Shown here: in pieces, positions 27,647-37,182 of the stretch
Layout of the letters: each line of letters begins with the position of its first letter
Numbering within the stretch: position 1 is the first letter of the stretch
Assembly: GCF_014635705.1 (NCBI RefSeq)
Contig: NZ_BMDI01000001.1
Location: forward strand, 1,008,008-1,072,007
Source: Oxalicibacterium faecigallinarum
GTDB taxonomy: Bacteria > Pseudomonadota > Gammaproteobacteria > Burkholderiales > Burkholderiaceae_D
Direction: 5' to 3'
Length of the DNA: 64,000 nucleotides
Notes under the pieces: model-generated
What the model was told of the DNA's origin: nothing
Database searches by the model: none
Seen by the model: the letters and a program-made list of their open reading frames with translations, nothing else
Translations under genes and position numbers: made by a program

Positions 27647-28219
27647 TCAACTGCCAGGAAAGCTAAGACTAACTTCAGTGTGCCGAATTACTTGATTGGG
27701 CGGCTCCCCCACTGAGATTTGCACCCCCATACTTTGAAGTTGTGACACAACAGAGAGAAGGGCCGCAGTTGTGTAGCTAGGTTGATTAAGGAAGCCTCCC
27801 ATGCTTACCGCTAATGCGGACGCCGTCGGAATCGTACTCTGCTTTTCAAGAGCTTTTACAGCCAAGAAAAAAGCTGACTGCTCAGGTGAAAGGTTAACTG
27901 TACAGGCTCCGAGCAATGCCACCAGTAGGCCAAGAAAAGATGGCAATGTTGGCTGAGCAGATGTCGCTGACAGCACAACGGCAGCGAGCGCGAAAACGTT
28001 AACGTGATTTCCGGATGTCCGAATACCTTGGTTGGATGAGCCACCAAGAATGACCATCTCCAAATAGCCAGCATCTGCTTTAGGAGGTGCGACGTTATCC
28101 AATTTAATAGCACCACTTTGCAATACTCGAAGCGGCAAATTTGGAAAGTCACTTGGATTTAGTCCAGCGTTACGCAATGCAACATTTATGGCAGTACGAA
28201 GAGTTTGTTTTGTTATCAC
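27647..28219 (-). CDS. hypothetical protein
   Basis: A 190-residue protein starting MITKQTLRTAINVALRNAGL. The middle (residues about 70-110) is hydrophobic and rich in Ala, Leu and Val (FALAAVVLSATSAQPTLPSF, then LGLLVALLGACTVN) and could include membrane-associated helices. No family recognised. It follows the DUF4238 gene on the same strand by 108 bp and may be its partner. Confidence 0.6.
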   Translation of the reverse strand: MITKQTLRTAINVALRNAGLNPSDFPNLPLRVLQSGAIKLDNVAPPKADAGYLEMVILGGSSNQGIRTSGNHVNVFALAAVVLSATSAQPTLPSFLGLLVALLGACTVNLSPEQSAFFLAVKALEKQSTIPTASALAVSMGGFLNQPSYTTAALLSVVSQLQSMGVQISVGEPPNQVIRHTEVSLSFPGS

Positions 28220-28327
28220 GATGGAATATGACGCAGAAGAAAAATGAGGTTACCTGAGCCTACGTAGTTCACAGCGAGGCTACAGCACATATACCGATGC
28301 TCTTTTTACAATTTAAGGTGTTAGGGT

Positions 28328-29473
28328 CTAAATTCTTAATAGACTCATCTTTTCATCTTGATTAGCTGCCGCAAACTTATCCCTAAAATTTTTATCCTTG
28401 AAACGGTCCAGTCTCTTTATGTTTCTTTCCTTATATTTTTTTAATGCTTTTGGACGCACAGGTATATAGCGAAGTGCTTTAGTAAAATTAAAAAATGGTA
28501 TATCAGGGAAACCACGTGCCTCAGGCAATACTCCATGGAACATCAACTTAAAATCTGTTTCGGTATCTTTTACCGTATCAATGGCGCATTCAAACGCCTC
28601 ACTGTTATCGCCCCTATCTAGAGTCTCAAATTTAAGTAAAGCTGCTGCATCGGCTGAATAAATACAACTAGCGGCATTTATAAACTGCAAAGTATTGATT
28701 GTTAAAACATCACCCTCTGAGATTGTGAGCACTGAATTTTTTCGGTCGAACATTTTCCCGTATGAAGATTTCAATTTATAAATACTGCTGTCGTAATAAA
28801 TGAAACACAAGTCAGGCGATATTGGAAAAACGACAATCAAGCCCGCAGATAATGCCCCTGTTGTAGGGTGTTTTGGAAAATCGCGCATACATGGATTAAT
28901 GAACACCGCTGGGGCATCGGAAAAAACGAAAGGCAACTGGCTCGAATTACGTAGAAGAATACACTCCAAGTCCTCCATAGCCCATCCGGATTCGAACGCA
29001 AGTACCATCGAATGCCATTGCCATCGTTTATCATCTGCATCGAAATTTTCCAGCGAGTTTTCTTTTTTCCAGTTTTTTGCCTCTTCAATATTTTTGACTT
29101 TTTCAGAAATATCGAAATACGCCTCGAGAGTTTTCCAAACCGTCTGAGTTTGATTTCTCTTTTTTGACGTTCTCGCATCCTGATATTGAATACATTGTAT
29201 AACTCCGCGCTCGACCTTCTTGTCTACCCGTCGCAATTCAAGTGCGTAATCTATATTTTTTTTCAGAACATTTTCAACTTCGCAGACCTCATCTTCAACT
29301 TCCCCATCGCCGTAAAAATAGCTTTTGGAAGCTTGGTCAGCAATAGAGCAATTTTCGATAATTCTTTTTTTTGAAATAAGATAAGAGCAAATATGTTTTT
29401 TCTTCTCGTTAAAATATCTAAAATAAAATTGAGGAACGAAATGCTGATTTTTCTTTTTCGGTGTGGTGTTCAT
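28328..29473 (-). CDS. DUF4238 family protein
   Basis: A 381-residue protein with the DUF4238 signature near the N terminus (KNQHFVPQFYFRYFNEKK), where the family has an HxVPxFY-type motif. The rest is charged and helical. The function of the family is unknown. Members occur often on genomic islands and beside defence genes, which fits this place. The gene is strongly AT-rich compared with the host, a sign of transfer. Confidence 0.82.
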   Translation of the reverse strand: MNTTPKKKNQHFVPQFYFRYFNEKKKHICSYLISKKRIIENCSIADQASKSYFYGDGEVEDEVCEVENVLKKNIDYALELRRVDKKVERGVIQCIQYQDARTSKKRNQTQTVWKTLEAYFDISEKVKNIEEAKNWKKENSLENFDADDKRWQWHSMVLAFESGWAMEDLECILLRNSSQLPFVFSDAPAVFINPCMRDFPKHPTTGALSAGLIVVFPISPDLCFIYYDSSIYKLKSSYGKMFDRKNSVLTISEGDVLTINTLQFINAASCIYSADAAALLKFETLDRGDNSEAFECAIDTVKDTETDFKLMFHGVLPEARGFPDIPFFNFTKALRYIPVRPKALKKYKERNIKRLDRFKDKNFRDKFAAANQDEKMSLLRI

Positions 29474-29714
29474 TAAGATTATTTGGAAAAGATAAGAGTC
29501 AGGTTACCGCAGTACTAGCGTTACGACGTTAGCGTCACAAAGCGCGCGACGCGCTTGCAATGCTTGTACATCATCTGTGTAGAGAAGAATCTGCCTCATT
29601 CGTACACAGACGGTGTGTATGTCTGGCTCGACGTTAAAACCATTCGGAGCGATTGGAGTAGTTGGAAAGATTAAGGGATAAGTTTGCGGGAAGCCTACCT
29701 AAAGTCACTATGTT

Positions 29715-29999
29715 TCAGCTAATCGTATCTACATAAGCCGCATACAATTCAGACACTCTTTCAGCAACATCGCCCGGCATTTCACGAAGGGATTTCACAT
29801 GAAAGGTGCCCATGTGGATGCCGCGATACCTTATCTCCACCAACTTCCCATCCTCGGGTATGCAGTCAACTGCGCTCGCTAGACAGCCTGTAATGCTGCT
29901 ATCTCCTGCTTCGGCATCAACGACCTCACTGCCATACAAAAGATGCCACTCATACAAAGCTGCTTCCAAACGGGAAATTGAAATGAGAGGTAAGTTCAT
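29715..29999 (-). CDS. small protein downstream of the short Argonaute gene
   Basis: A 94-residue protein starting MNLPLISISRLEAALYEWHL, 13 bp after the Argonaute stop and on the same strand, so most likely in its operon. The start at 29999 has GAGG about eight bases upstream. A longer reading would overlap the Argonaute gene by more than 100 bp. The sequence suggests a small alpha/beta fold (KLVEIRYRGIHMGTFHVKSL). I recognise no family. It could be a system accessory or unrelated cargo. Confidence 0.62.
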   Translation of the reverse strand: MNLPLISISRLEAALYEWHLLYGSEVVDAEAGDSSITGCLASAVDCIPEDGKLVEIRYRGIHMGTFHVKSLREMPGDVAERVSELYAAYVDTIS

Positions 30000-30012
30000 G
30001 TGTGATACCTCG

Positions 30013-31566
30013 CTAAATGTAAAACTTGAAGGGAAGCATTGGCTCTCCTTCCAACGGAGCAGCAACCAAAATATCGCCGATAGCATCAGCAAATCGAATC
30101 GTGACAGGCTCCCTGTCATTGAACAGGCACGTATTGAAGTTAATTTTCGTCAGAGCCAGCACATCGCGCATCACAGTACGTAACTCAGCTTCACCTCGGC
30201 GGACGCTGATTTGTAGTGGATTTGGAGTATCAGGTCCCATGTATGTACTAAGTCGAGGAACGAATCCTGACGTCCACAAGTATCCGGTACGCGAGTCAGT
30301 AATCAACGCTGTCCCACGAATGACAGGGTATGCACCTGACCTAAACAATTTCAGCTGGTCCCACGCATCTGCAATTTGGACACCGACGATATTCGTCGAA
30401 GTCCCATGACAAGCCTCAACAAAGCCATCCCATTCGTCATCACTGAATGAGGCTTTAGCGTGAATAAATAGCTCCAGCGGTTCTTTTCCGTGCAAACGTT
30501 TGTACTCTGCAAGCACAGTGGTGACTAATCTGGTTGCTGCCGCTCTATCCAGGTGGAATTGTTTCGTGTCAGGGTGAAACCAAGGCCCTAGCGCTCCCCT
30601 GAAAACTACCCCCTCACCATCAGACAAAAACATTTGAGCGGCGCAGACTGAGTGTTTTGAAGTGTCTGCAATCTCTTGGCGCTTGTACACCAAACCTACA
30701 TAACAGACACCAGGACGCATATCGGCGATTTGCCAAGGGCGACCGCCGCTCTTGTAGTAAGAGCCAGAGCATAATTTCCAAGCGACCGTTGCCATATCTT
30801 CGATTCGACGCTTGGGCTCGCCCGCAGCGTTCAAGAAATCGTAGGGAGCCAACGTACTTTCACGAACCAGCTGAGTGACAATTTTTTGGTGGAGTAATCG
30901 AGCCTTCAACTGTCGACGGAAGTTTTTCTCATACTTATAGACTTCCGCTTGTTCCTCAATTTCAGCATCTCCAAACAAGCTAGGTTGTTCATTTAACTTT
31001 AAAGCAGCCTTTGCGCTAATTGCTACCTTCCCAGGCACTCTGTCTTTCTTCGCAACGAGGGACATTGGCCGGCCGAGTTCATAAATAAACTCAGGCAAAC
31101 CGACGTACCAAAAGCTAGGCGGGTCTTCGTCTCGTTTTGTTTGGGCAATAAGTCGTTCTACGTAAACATCGACCACCGATTTGATTGCCTCATGGCGATT
31201 CTCAATGTAAATCAATCTCTTCAGCTCATCCTCAGAGATATCGTCAATCACACGGTGCGGAGTAGCAGACCAAATAGCGTTAAAGGCCTCAGCGACACCT
31301 GGAAATGGAACATGATGTGGCGCCATCTCTTTAGCGCCTTTACGGGGAGCTGGGACATCAATGAAGGATGAAACAGCTTCTGCCCAACGCTTAAAGCGGT
31401 CAAGTCCATCTTTGGTGCCAATAAATCCATAACGTATTGGTCTACGCGATTCAGATGAATCCACGGGACCATACAGATAAAGACCATCTCGAGCATACTC
31501 AAGCTTTTGACCATAGCGGAACTCCAGAGTCGGTTCTGGGATATAGACAATCTCAGGTCTTTTCAT
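30013..31566 (-). CDS. short prokaryotic Argonaute (MID-PIWI), SPARTA subunit
   Basis: A 517-residue short pAgo, which uses a guide RNA to detect invader DNA. It lacks N and PAZ domains, as expected. The PIWI half includes DRAAATRLVTTVLAEYKRL, LELFIHAKASFSDDEWDGF and the hydrophobic C terminus MLPFKFYI that closes pAgo proteins. The catalytic DEDX set of long Argonautes is not apparent, consistent with an inactive sensor. It overlaps the TIR-APAZ gene by 14 bp. Together they match SPARTA systems, in which guided target binding triggers NAD depletion. Confidence 0.88.
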   Translation of the reverse strand: MKRPEIVYIPEPTLEFRYGQKLEYARDGLYLYGPVDSSESRRPIRYGFIGTKDGLDRFKRWAEAVSSFIDVPAPRKGAKEMAPHHVPFPGVAEAFNAIWSATPHRVIDDISEDELKRLIYIENRHEAIKSVVDVYVERLIAQTKRDEDPPSFWYVGLPEFIYELGRPMSLVAKKDRVPGKVAISAKAALKLNEQPSLFGDAEIEEQAEVYKYEKNFRRQLKARLLHQKIVTQLVRESTLAPYDFLNAAGEPKRRIEDMATVAWKLCSGSYYKSGGRPWQIADMRPGVCYVGLVYKRQEIADTSKHSVCAAQMFLSDGEGVVFRGALGPWFHPDTKQFHLDRAAATRLVTTVLAEYKRLHGKEPLELFIHAKASFSDDEWDGFVEACHGTSTNIVGVQIADAWDQLKLFRSGAYPVIRGTALITDSRTGYLWTSGFVPRLSTYMGPDTPNPLQISVRRGEAELRTVMRDVLALTKINFNTCLFNDREPVTIRFADAIGDILVAAPLEGEPMLPFKFYI

Positions 31567-32920
31567 CTGCTACCTCCTCTGATACATCTTCGAAGGGCTC
31601 ATCAGGAACATCCGGGTCTTCCTCATCCTCCTCAATATCTCCTTCCAACACAGTTACCGGACAACTGAATTGCATTGGAGGGAGGTTGGCAATTAAAAAC
31701 TCATCGTCAGAAACACCTATCTTCAGCGAATTTTTTCCATCGGTCAGCCACCAAAGGTAAGCACACATCATGTCTCTCCATCGTGCATTGCGCCAACCTT
31801 TGGCGAAAGAACGGCGAAGACTATGAGACTTTTTGACGTTATCTATGGCATCCAGCCCATTACTGGAGAAGACTAAACGAGCAGACAGTCGGTAATGAAG
31901 CAATGGAAAGGTACGTAACTGGGCGCTCATTGCGTAATGCCAATGAATGTTTCGTTTCGGTGAGTGCCCCATAATCTGTCTAGAGCCACGCCTAAAATTC
32001 CAATCGAATTTCACTTTGGTCAGTGGCCCCTTCTTGATGTTCGGCCACCAACTGAGTCGCTTACCACTGCCCATATATCCATCAAGGCCTTTTTTAGCGC
32101 AAAACTTCTCGAAAGCTTGTCCACCAATATCGACATAAATGCGACGAGCTTCGAATGCCGTTACGCCCAGACTAGACCATCCATTTCCTAGAAACTCACT
32201 GGTAGGAAGGGATGCCACCAATTTTCCTGGTAGTGCTTCTGCAATGAGGCCGTTCTTATCAGGACTAGAGAACGTAATAATTCCGGTGTGATATGGGACG
32301 GCAGGCCACTTGTGAAGCTGGCGCCTCTGAAATTTTTCTATTTCAAAACCAGTAGGAGGTTCGCAGTAATGGATACTCGCTGGCTGACCTGTTACCTCCA
32401 GCCAGTTAGAGACTAACGGTTCACTGTTCTGTAATAGCGGTGAAGCCCCTTCGGATTGCGAGGTTATCCATGCATTGAGAGAACCTCGAGCCTGTCGTTG
32501 CAAAGGATAAGTTCCTAGCAACTCCTGTAACTCCGCCAAACCTCCAGCCCAACTCTTTTCGAAATCTACGTACTGAAGATGGGTAATTAGAAAAGGCGCA
32601 TCGAACTTTGTCATCCGAAGTGGAATAATAAAGTTAGGGTCGCCGATTTTCTTTGAGATATCAGAGCTGATTTGAATCTCGTTTCGGACGCCTTGTTTCT
32701 CCAGACCGCCAGGGGTGCAAACCAATAAGACCTTCGCTGCTCGATTACGTAATGCATCTTCGAGCTTCCTGGCCCAGTCATCGCCGCCCTTAAGTCGCAT
32801 CACATCGGCCCAAACCTCATAACCCATGGCTGATAGCTTCGCTCCGAGCCATAAGACGAAGGCATTGTCTTCTGGAGTAGCGTGCGAGATGAAAATTGAA
32901 TTGCGATTCTGATTATCCAT
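31553..32920 (-). CDS. TIR-APAZ protein, SPARTA effector
   Basis: A 455-residue partner of the short Argonaute. The TIR domain covers about residues 5-140 (SIFISHATPEDNAFVLWLGA, then KLSAMGYEVWAD). The NAD-cleaving glutamate is probably Glu54 in WARKLEDAL. The APAZ-like region, which binds pAgo and the nucleic-acid duplex, fills about residues 170-455. The C terminus is very acidic (EGDIEEDEEDPDVPDEPFED). In known SPARTA systems the complex assembles on invading plasmid or phage DNA and depletes NAD(P)+. The nuclease-like gene lies 18 bp upstream. Confidence 0.9.
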   Translation of the reverse strand: MDNQNRNSIFISHATPEDNAFVLWLGAKLSAMGYEVWADVMRLKGGDDWARKLEDALRNRAAKVLLVCTPGGLEKQGVRNEIQISSDISKKIGDPNFIIPLRMTKFDAPFLITHLQYVDFEKSWAGGLAELQELLGTYPLQRQARGSLNAWITSQSEGASPLLQNSEPLVSNWLEVTGQPASIHYCEPPTGFEIEKFQRRQLHKWPAVPYHTGIITFSSPDKNGLIAEALPGKLVASLPTSEFLGNGWSSLGVTAFEARRIYVDIGGQAFEKFCAKKGLDGYMGSGKRLSWWPNIKKGPLTKVKFDWNFRRGSRQIMGHSPKRNIHWHYAMSAQLRTFPLLHYRLSARLVFSSNGLDAIDNVKKSHSLRRSFAKGWRNARWRDMMCAYLWWLTDGKNSLKIGVSDDEFLIANLPPMQFSCPVTVLEGDIEEDEEDPDVPDEPFEDVSEEVADEKT

Positions 32921-32938
32921 GTCGAAAATCCGAGAATG

Positions 32939-34201
32939 CTAATTAAAGAGATGACTGTAAGCGGCAGACCAGAAAGGACTTCGTTCATTCCTAAAGCTAT
33001 ATACAGCTCCGCTCTGTTGCACCGCTAATGCATCTACAGAGTTTAAAGTCCCACTAGTAATGAAGTTCACACCGACGAGATGCTGGCGATTGTCTGCGAT
33101 TAGAAAACGACTTGTGAAAACCCTGAGGGCTGTAGGTGCATTCAGACCATTATTGTCATGCTCAACTAAATTGGCGAGCTGCTCTTTAGAAAGGTCAGTA
33201 AGTTCGGCAATTAGCAAACCAGCACGCGATTTTGTCAGCTGTCGGCCGGCAGCATCAGAGAGGGTATCAAAGATAGAATCCAAGAAATTGTCGTCATTTT
33301 GACTTTGAATAGTGAGCGCTACTATTCCCCCATTCTTAGCTCCAAAAATTAAAGCTGCTCTATTGGAGGTGCCACTAATTTCATCAACTATTTTTCGAGC
33401 AAACGCAGAATCTTGAAATGGCGGTAAACCAAGCGTTTTGGTGTCGAACTGGAACAGCTCAACTGTTGCGCCCGACGTCAATGTTCCTGACGTTGTCGAC
33501 TCAATCGCTGCCCACAACTCTGATGCCAGAGCTTTCCTATCTCTGTAATCGTTCGGAAGTTTATTCGGAAGAGTCAGCACCACACTAAGGCCAAAAGCTT
33601 GAGAAGCATTCAATCCCATGATTTGCTTTCTCAGCAGTGATGCGAAATCCAGTATTTCCCTAGTTTTGATGACCCTTCCCTTGTTTGTACCAATCGACTT
33701 ACATTCAACCTCTAAAGGTGGATGCGATGAATCTTCAACAAGCAAGTCGAAAGTACCTATCTTTGTAATCTCCGGCCAACTTATCTTTTTACCCTCCCCC
33801 ACGAAGTGCGTAGCCACTGCCAGCTCTAGCTGCAGGCCTCTCATGTCGTCTGGATTTTTGAGGGCTCCCCGCACGCGACCGAACAACTTACTAGCTTCTG
33901 ATGCAGGAGAATTTCTGGTCAGTGAGAGAACTTGCGCAATAAATGCCATTGCCGGATATAACGAGCGCGAGTTCACCAATTGGAGAGGGATTTCTCCAAA
34001 CTTCTTATGCATATTTGTCAAAGTATCGAGCTGATACGCTATTTCATTCTCTGCTCGTAGATGGCTACTGAGAAGTGGATTACCTCGAATTTCGTCATTA
34101 CATTTTCTGACCCGATTCGTCCAATTTGCTTGCCCGATTTCATTTACAAACTGGTTATATAAGTGCGGAATGTTTCCGGTGTAAAGCTCTGTGTCAATCA
34201 C
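32939..34201 (-). CDS. predicted PD-(D/E)xK-type nuclease, first gene of the SPARTA operon
   Basis: A 420-residue protein starting at GTG, 18 bp upstream of the TIR-APAZ gene on the same strand. Residues 120-175 have a restriction-endonuclease-like pattern: Glu126 (LQLELAVATHF), Asp152 (GTFDLLVED) and Glu166-x-Lys168 (LEVECKS). The N-terminal 110 residues are helical. The C-terminal part (about 220-420) includes a beta-rich segment and no motif I know. It contains no APAZ domain, so it differs from the nuclease-APAZ fusions of other short Argonaute systems. The nuclease activity is predicted. Confidence 0.7.
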   Translation of the reverse strand: MIDTELYTGNIPHLYNQFVNEIGQANWTNRVRKCNDEIRGNPLLSSHLRAENEIAYQLDTLTNMHKKFGEIPLQLVNSRSLYPAMAFIAQVLSLTRNSPASEASKLFGRVRGALKNPDDMRGLQLELAVATHFVGEGKKISWPEITKIGTFDLLVEDSSHPPLEVECKSIGTNKGRVIKTREILDFASLLRKQIMGLNASQAFGLSVVLTLPNKLPNDYRDRKALASELWAAIESTTSGTLTSGATVELFQFDTKTLGLPPFQDSAFARKIVDEISGTSNRAALIFGAKNGGIVALTIQSQNDDNFLDSIFDTLSDAAGRQLTKSRAGLLIAELTDLSKEQLANLVEHDNNGLNAPTALRVFTSRFLIADNRQHLVGVNFITSGTLNSVDALAVQQSGAVYSFRNERSPFWSAAYSHLFN

Positions 34202-34620
34202 TATGCGTTCTCTTATTTCATTTCTCTAACGCCGCCTCATTGCCCAATCTTCCCTAGCCACCAATAAGCAAACTACCGTAGTCAGTTCTCCTATAGTGGT
34301 CCTGATGGCTAGCGCTTTAATGTAGCCCTCTGAATGCAATGACTTCACGGATAGGCGTGTGCAACGCATCGGACCAACACGCATCATTGCTGGTTATTAC
34401 ATTAGCATTGCTTATCAGCTATTGGTTACCCAAAAGCATTGTTTTCAGATGAAAAACATCTTATTAAGCCCGAACAGTTGGACTTTCGACATCCTATAAA
34501 TATGGGATGCCGTGTTTAGAAATACTTCAATTCGACAACAAAACCATTGTTATGCTGACCGGATACAAATAGTGACGAAATCATTTAATAGAACGATATA
34601 AATATTCGTTGCAAACTTCA
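34202..34620. other. intergenic region between SPARTA operon and recombinase
   Basis: About 420 bp. It must hold the promoter of the Argonaute operon. Small hairpins are present (AGATG-AAAAA-CATCT at 34447-34461; CATCC...GGATG near 34490-34510), the latter possibly a terminator relic or an attachment-related sequence. No gene seen. Confidence 0.5.
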
Positions 34621-35691
34621 TCAACCCAAGCGTGCTAAAAAGTCAGCTACTTTCAGATGCGTATATCGCTTGAGCATATTCAGAGTTTTATGGCCGGTAA
34701 TTGCCGCGACCTCCATTTCCTTAAAGCCTTTTTCGAATAGTCGTGTCGTGGCCTCATGCCTTAAATCGTGAAATCGAAAATTCTCAATGCCGCAAGCTTT
34801 GCATGCGGCCTTAAAATCTGTCGTCACCACATCTGCATTTCTATCGACAATTTTTGTCTTTGATGTCCGTGGTATGGATTCAAGAGCCGCAACCGCACGC
34901 GTAGAGAGCGGCACCTCGCGCGGCTCACCATTTTTGGTGTCACGCAAATATACAATTCTTGCGTTGATGTCCACATCGCCATGAGTCAATCTCATTATTT
35001 CACCGCGACGCATGGCTGTTTCCGTAGCAAGGATGATGATGTTTTTCAAACGTGCATCGCCCACACTTTCGCAGTAGGAGAGAAGACGAGACTCTTCGTC
35101 GCCGCGAAATCTACGGTCGCGGCCTCTTGCAATCTTAGGTTTTCGAAACATGCTTGTCGGGCTGACCAAATCCTCATATCCCCAATCCGTTCGGGCGACT
35201 TTAAATACGTGGGAGATAAGTGCAAATTCCTTTTGGAGTGTGCTTCCGCTAATGCCGTCACGCAGCCGGTTATCCCTATGAAGTGCCAGATGATGTCCAC
35301 GTATTGCTAGAAGAGGAAAAGCCGCTAGCGGATGTCTTTGCCAACGCCGGATGTAACTGCGCTCACTTACCGCGCCTTTTTTATGAGGCGTCACCTCTGA
35401 TAGGTATCGACCGAGTGCTTCATGCAAGGTGGGCGTTTCGTAAGCCAGGTCAGTTAAGTACGGAACCTTGAAATCGGCGCTTGTAGTAACAGCCGGTGCG
35501 CATTTTGCCAACTCAGCTAGGCGTAGCTTTCTCTCAATCGCCTTTTGAATTTTTATGATGAGATTTTCTTGGTATGAAGCCCAGTCTTCAGCTTCTTTCC
35601 TCGATGAGAAAGTCTTAGTTAAACGAGGTAGGTCAGGAAGCGAGATACGTACACGGAATTTTCCGGGATAACGACTATCGATGGATGCCAT
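34621..35691 (-). CDS. tyrosine recombinase/integrase
   Basis: A 356-residue phage-type integrase. The catalytic set is visible: Arg in ATETAMRRGEIMRL, His-x-x-Arg in RFHDLRHEATT, His in ITGHKTLNM and the nucleophile Tyr in LKRYTHLKVADF. The N-terminal SAM-like domain covers about residues 85-180. The start MASIDSRYPGKFRVR at 35691 follows AAGGAAAAGAC, and a start 12 codons upstream is possible. It lies inside the cargo, so it belongs to an older integrated element or to a cargo-exchange module. No matching attachment sites were found. Confidence 0.88.
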   Translation of the reverse strand: MASIDSRYPGKFRVRISLPDLPRLTKTFSSRKEAEDWASYQENLIIKIQKAIERKLRLAELAKCAPAVTTSADFKVPYLTDLAYETPTLHEALGRYLSEVTPHKKGAVSERSYIRRWQRHPLAAFPLLAIRGHHLALHRDNRLRDGISGSTLQKEFALISHVFKVARTDWGYEDLVSPTSMFRKPKIARGRDRRFRGDEESRLLSYCESVGDARLKNIIILATETAMRRGEIMRLTHGDVDINARIVYLRDTKNGEPREVPLSTRAVAALESIPRTSKTKIVDRNADVVTTDFKAACKACGIENFRFHDLRHEATTRLFEKGFKEMEVAAITGHKTLNMLKRYTHLKVADFLARLG

Positions 35692-35894
35692 GTCTTTTCC
35701 TTTATCACTTTGAATTGCGCGACTCACGTTGCAATCTTTTGATTGCCGTGACCTTGGGCGGTTGAAACGCTAGTGATTACAGGATAGACGGGCTAGGAGA
35801 TAGTCTTAAAAGGCTGAGATGAAGAAATTAGCATTCCTATGACCTGCATCTCTTCCAAGTACAAGAAAGCCTCAGAAGAGATGCAGAGCTTCTA

Positions 35895-36920
35895 CTATTT
35901 AAATGAGGCTACCGTTGCTCTTGCCTCTCTGGCGATTTTTTCGGCCGAATTTTTTATTATCCCTATTGGGTAAGTACCTACAGTGATTCCTTCGTACCCG
36001 ATTTCATATCCATCTATCCCGGTGATGTCTGAAACCTCGATAATCGCTTCGCTAATTGAGCGACACCCAACTTCGCGACACATTTCTTGACCGCCGTAAT
36101 GCACGACGTATTCATAGAAACCTGATTCAATCTTTGATATATCAAGACGAGGAATAAACGGCTGCATTCCTGCAGCAGGAGCTTCCCACCCAGTGGGACT
36201 CGTTCCTCCGTCTTGGTACCCAGGCGATTGATAGCTAACAATACCCTCGCCATCAGACGAGTACAGAACCTCTCCATCAAGTCGGATTTCATGCGCATCT
36301 TCCATGTTTATGAATTTTCCTTGAAGCCAAATATAGGTTGGAGGATGTGGAAAATCTTTAAAAATCCGTATGTATGCTTCTTCCACGGTTGCTGGAATTG
36401 AGTCAGCAACGTAAACAAAGAACTTGAAGTTCACGAGCACATCAAAAGCTCTGCTAATCAACTCTTGTTCCGCGTTACTTTGATTCGCATCTTCTTTAGC
36501 AAGCTCATCATCAGCACTAAAAACAGTTTTCCAAATATCAGCAGCCGTCAGCAACCAGATAGACTCGTTTTCGAGGATGTCTGAAGGAATAACGGTACGC
36601 TCCGTATCCTTGATATCTAATGCGAACACCATTCCAGATAACATTGCTGCTATTGACTCTTTAGCGGGAGGTGTTTGTTGCCTTTGCTTTTGCAAGAACT
36701 CAGCTAATGCTTTAGGTAGCGCCTTTTCAATCGGCTTGGACCTTGTTTGCTCAAGACAGACCGTGACATGCTTCCAGTTGTCATAGCCAGCTGATTTAGC
36801 TACTGAATCTAATGCAATAGCTAGTGACGTACGTGTTTCTTTGCGCAGGTTCTTCGCACTACGGTTGAGTTTTTGAACCGCAGTTGCGGTTGTAGAGATG
36901 TGCTTCAAGATACGCTCCAA
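35895..36920 (-). CDS. hypothetical protein
   Basis: A 341-residue protein. The N-terminal 55 residues (MERILKHISTTATAVQKLNR, then SLAIALDSVAKSAGYDNWKHV) form a helical module seen at the front of many plasmid and island proteins. The C-terminal part is acidic and ends in a small domain (YVVHYGGQEMCREVG). No enzyme motif is recognised. It has its own promoter region upstream and is not coupled to neighbours. Confidence 0.65.
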   Translation of the reverse strand: MERILKHISTTATAVQKLNRSAKNLRKETRTSLAIALDSVAKSAGYDNWKHVTVCLEQTRSKPIEKALPKALAEFLQKQRQQTPPAKESIAAMLSGMVFALDIKDTERTVIPSDILENESIWLLTAADIWKTVFSADDELAKEDANQSNAEQELISRAFDVLVNFKFFVYVADSIPATVEEAYIRIFKDFPHPPTYIWLQGKFINMEDAHEIRLDGEVLYSSDGEGIVSYQSPGYQDGGTSPTGWEAPAAGMQPFIPRLDISKIESGFYEYVVHYGGQEMCREVGCRSISEAIIEVSDITGIDGYEIGYEGITVGTYPIGIIKNSAEKIAREARATVASFK

Positions 36921-37182
36921 ACGTTGAAGCGGAATTCAAACAGTGCCCACTGCTGCATTCCGCAACGTTAGAGGTAAATGCGGTGATTGGTACTACTGTC
37001 TTCTCGGCGAACCAAGTGGGCCTGGGTGGGCAGCGTGCGTCGACTACGCCCTACGATTCTATTTCAGAATCTATTACCGAATCAATGCTTTTAGAATTAC
37101 ACGAAGCATCTAGAGCTTGCTAACCATTTTTTGCATCTGGTATCAACGCAGGAATATAATCAGCTGATTCCACGAGGCTTGG

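Noticed and set aside
34621-35691. Integrase as the driver of the whole island at tRNA-Ser.
   Set aside because: The integrase is internal, and the ends show Tn7-like repeats with a 5-bp duplication instead of a tRNA-derived attachment repeat.
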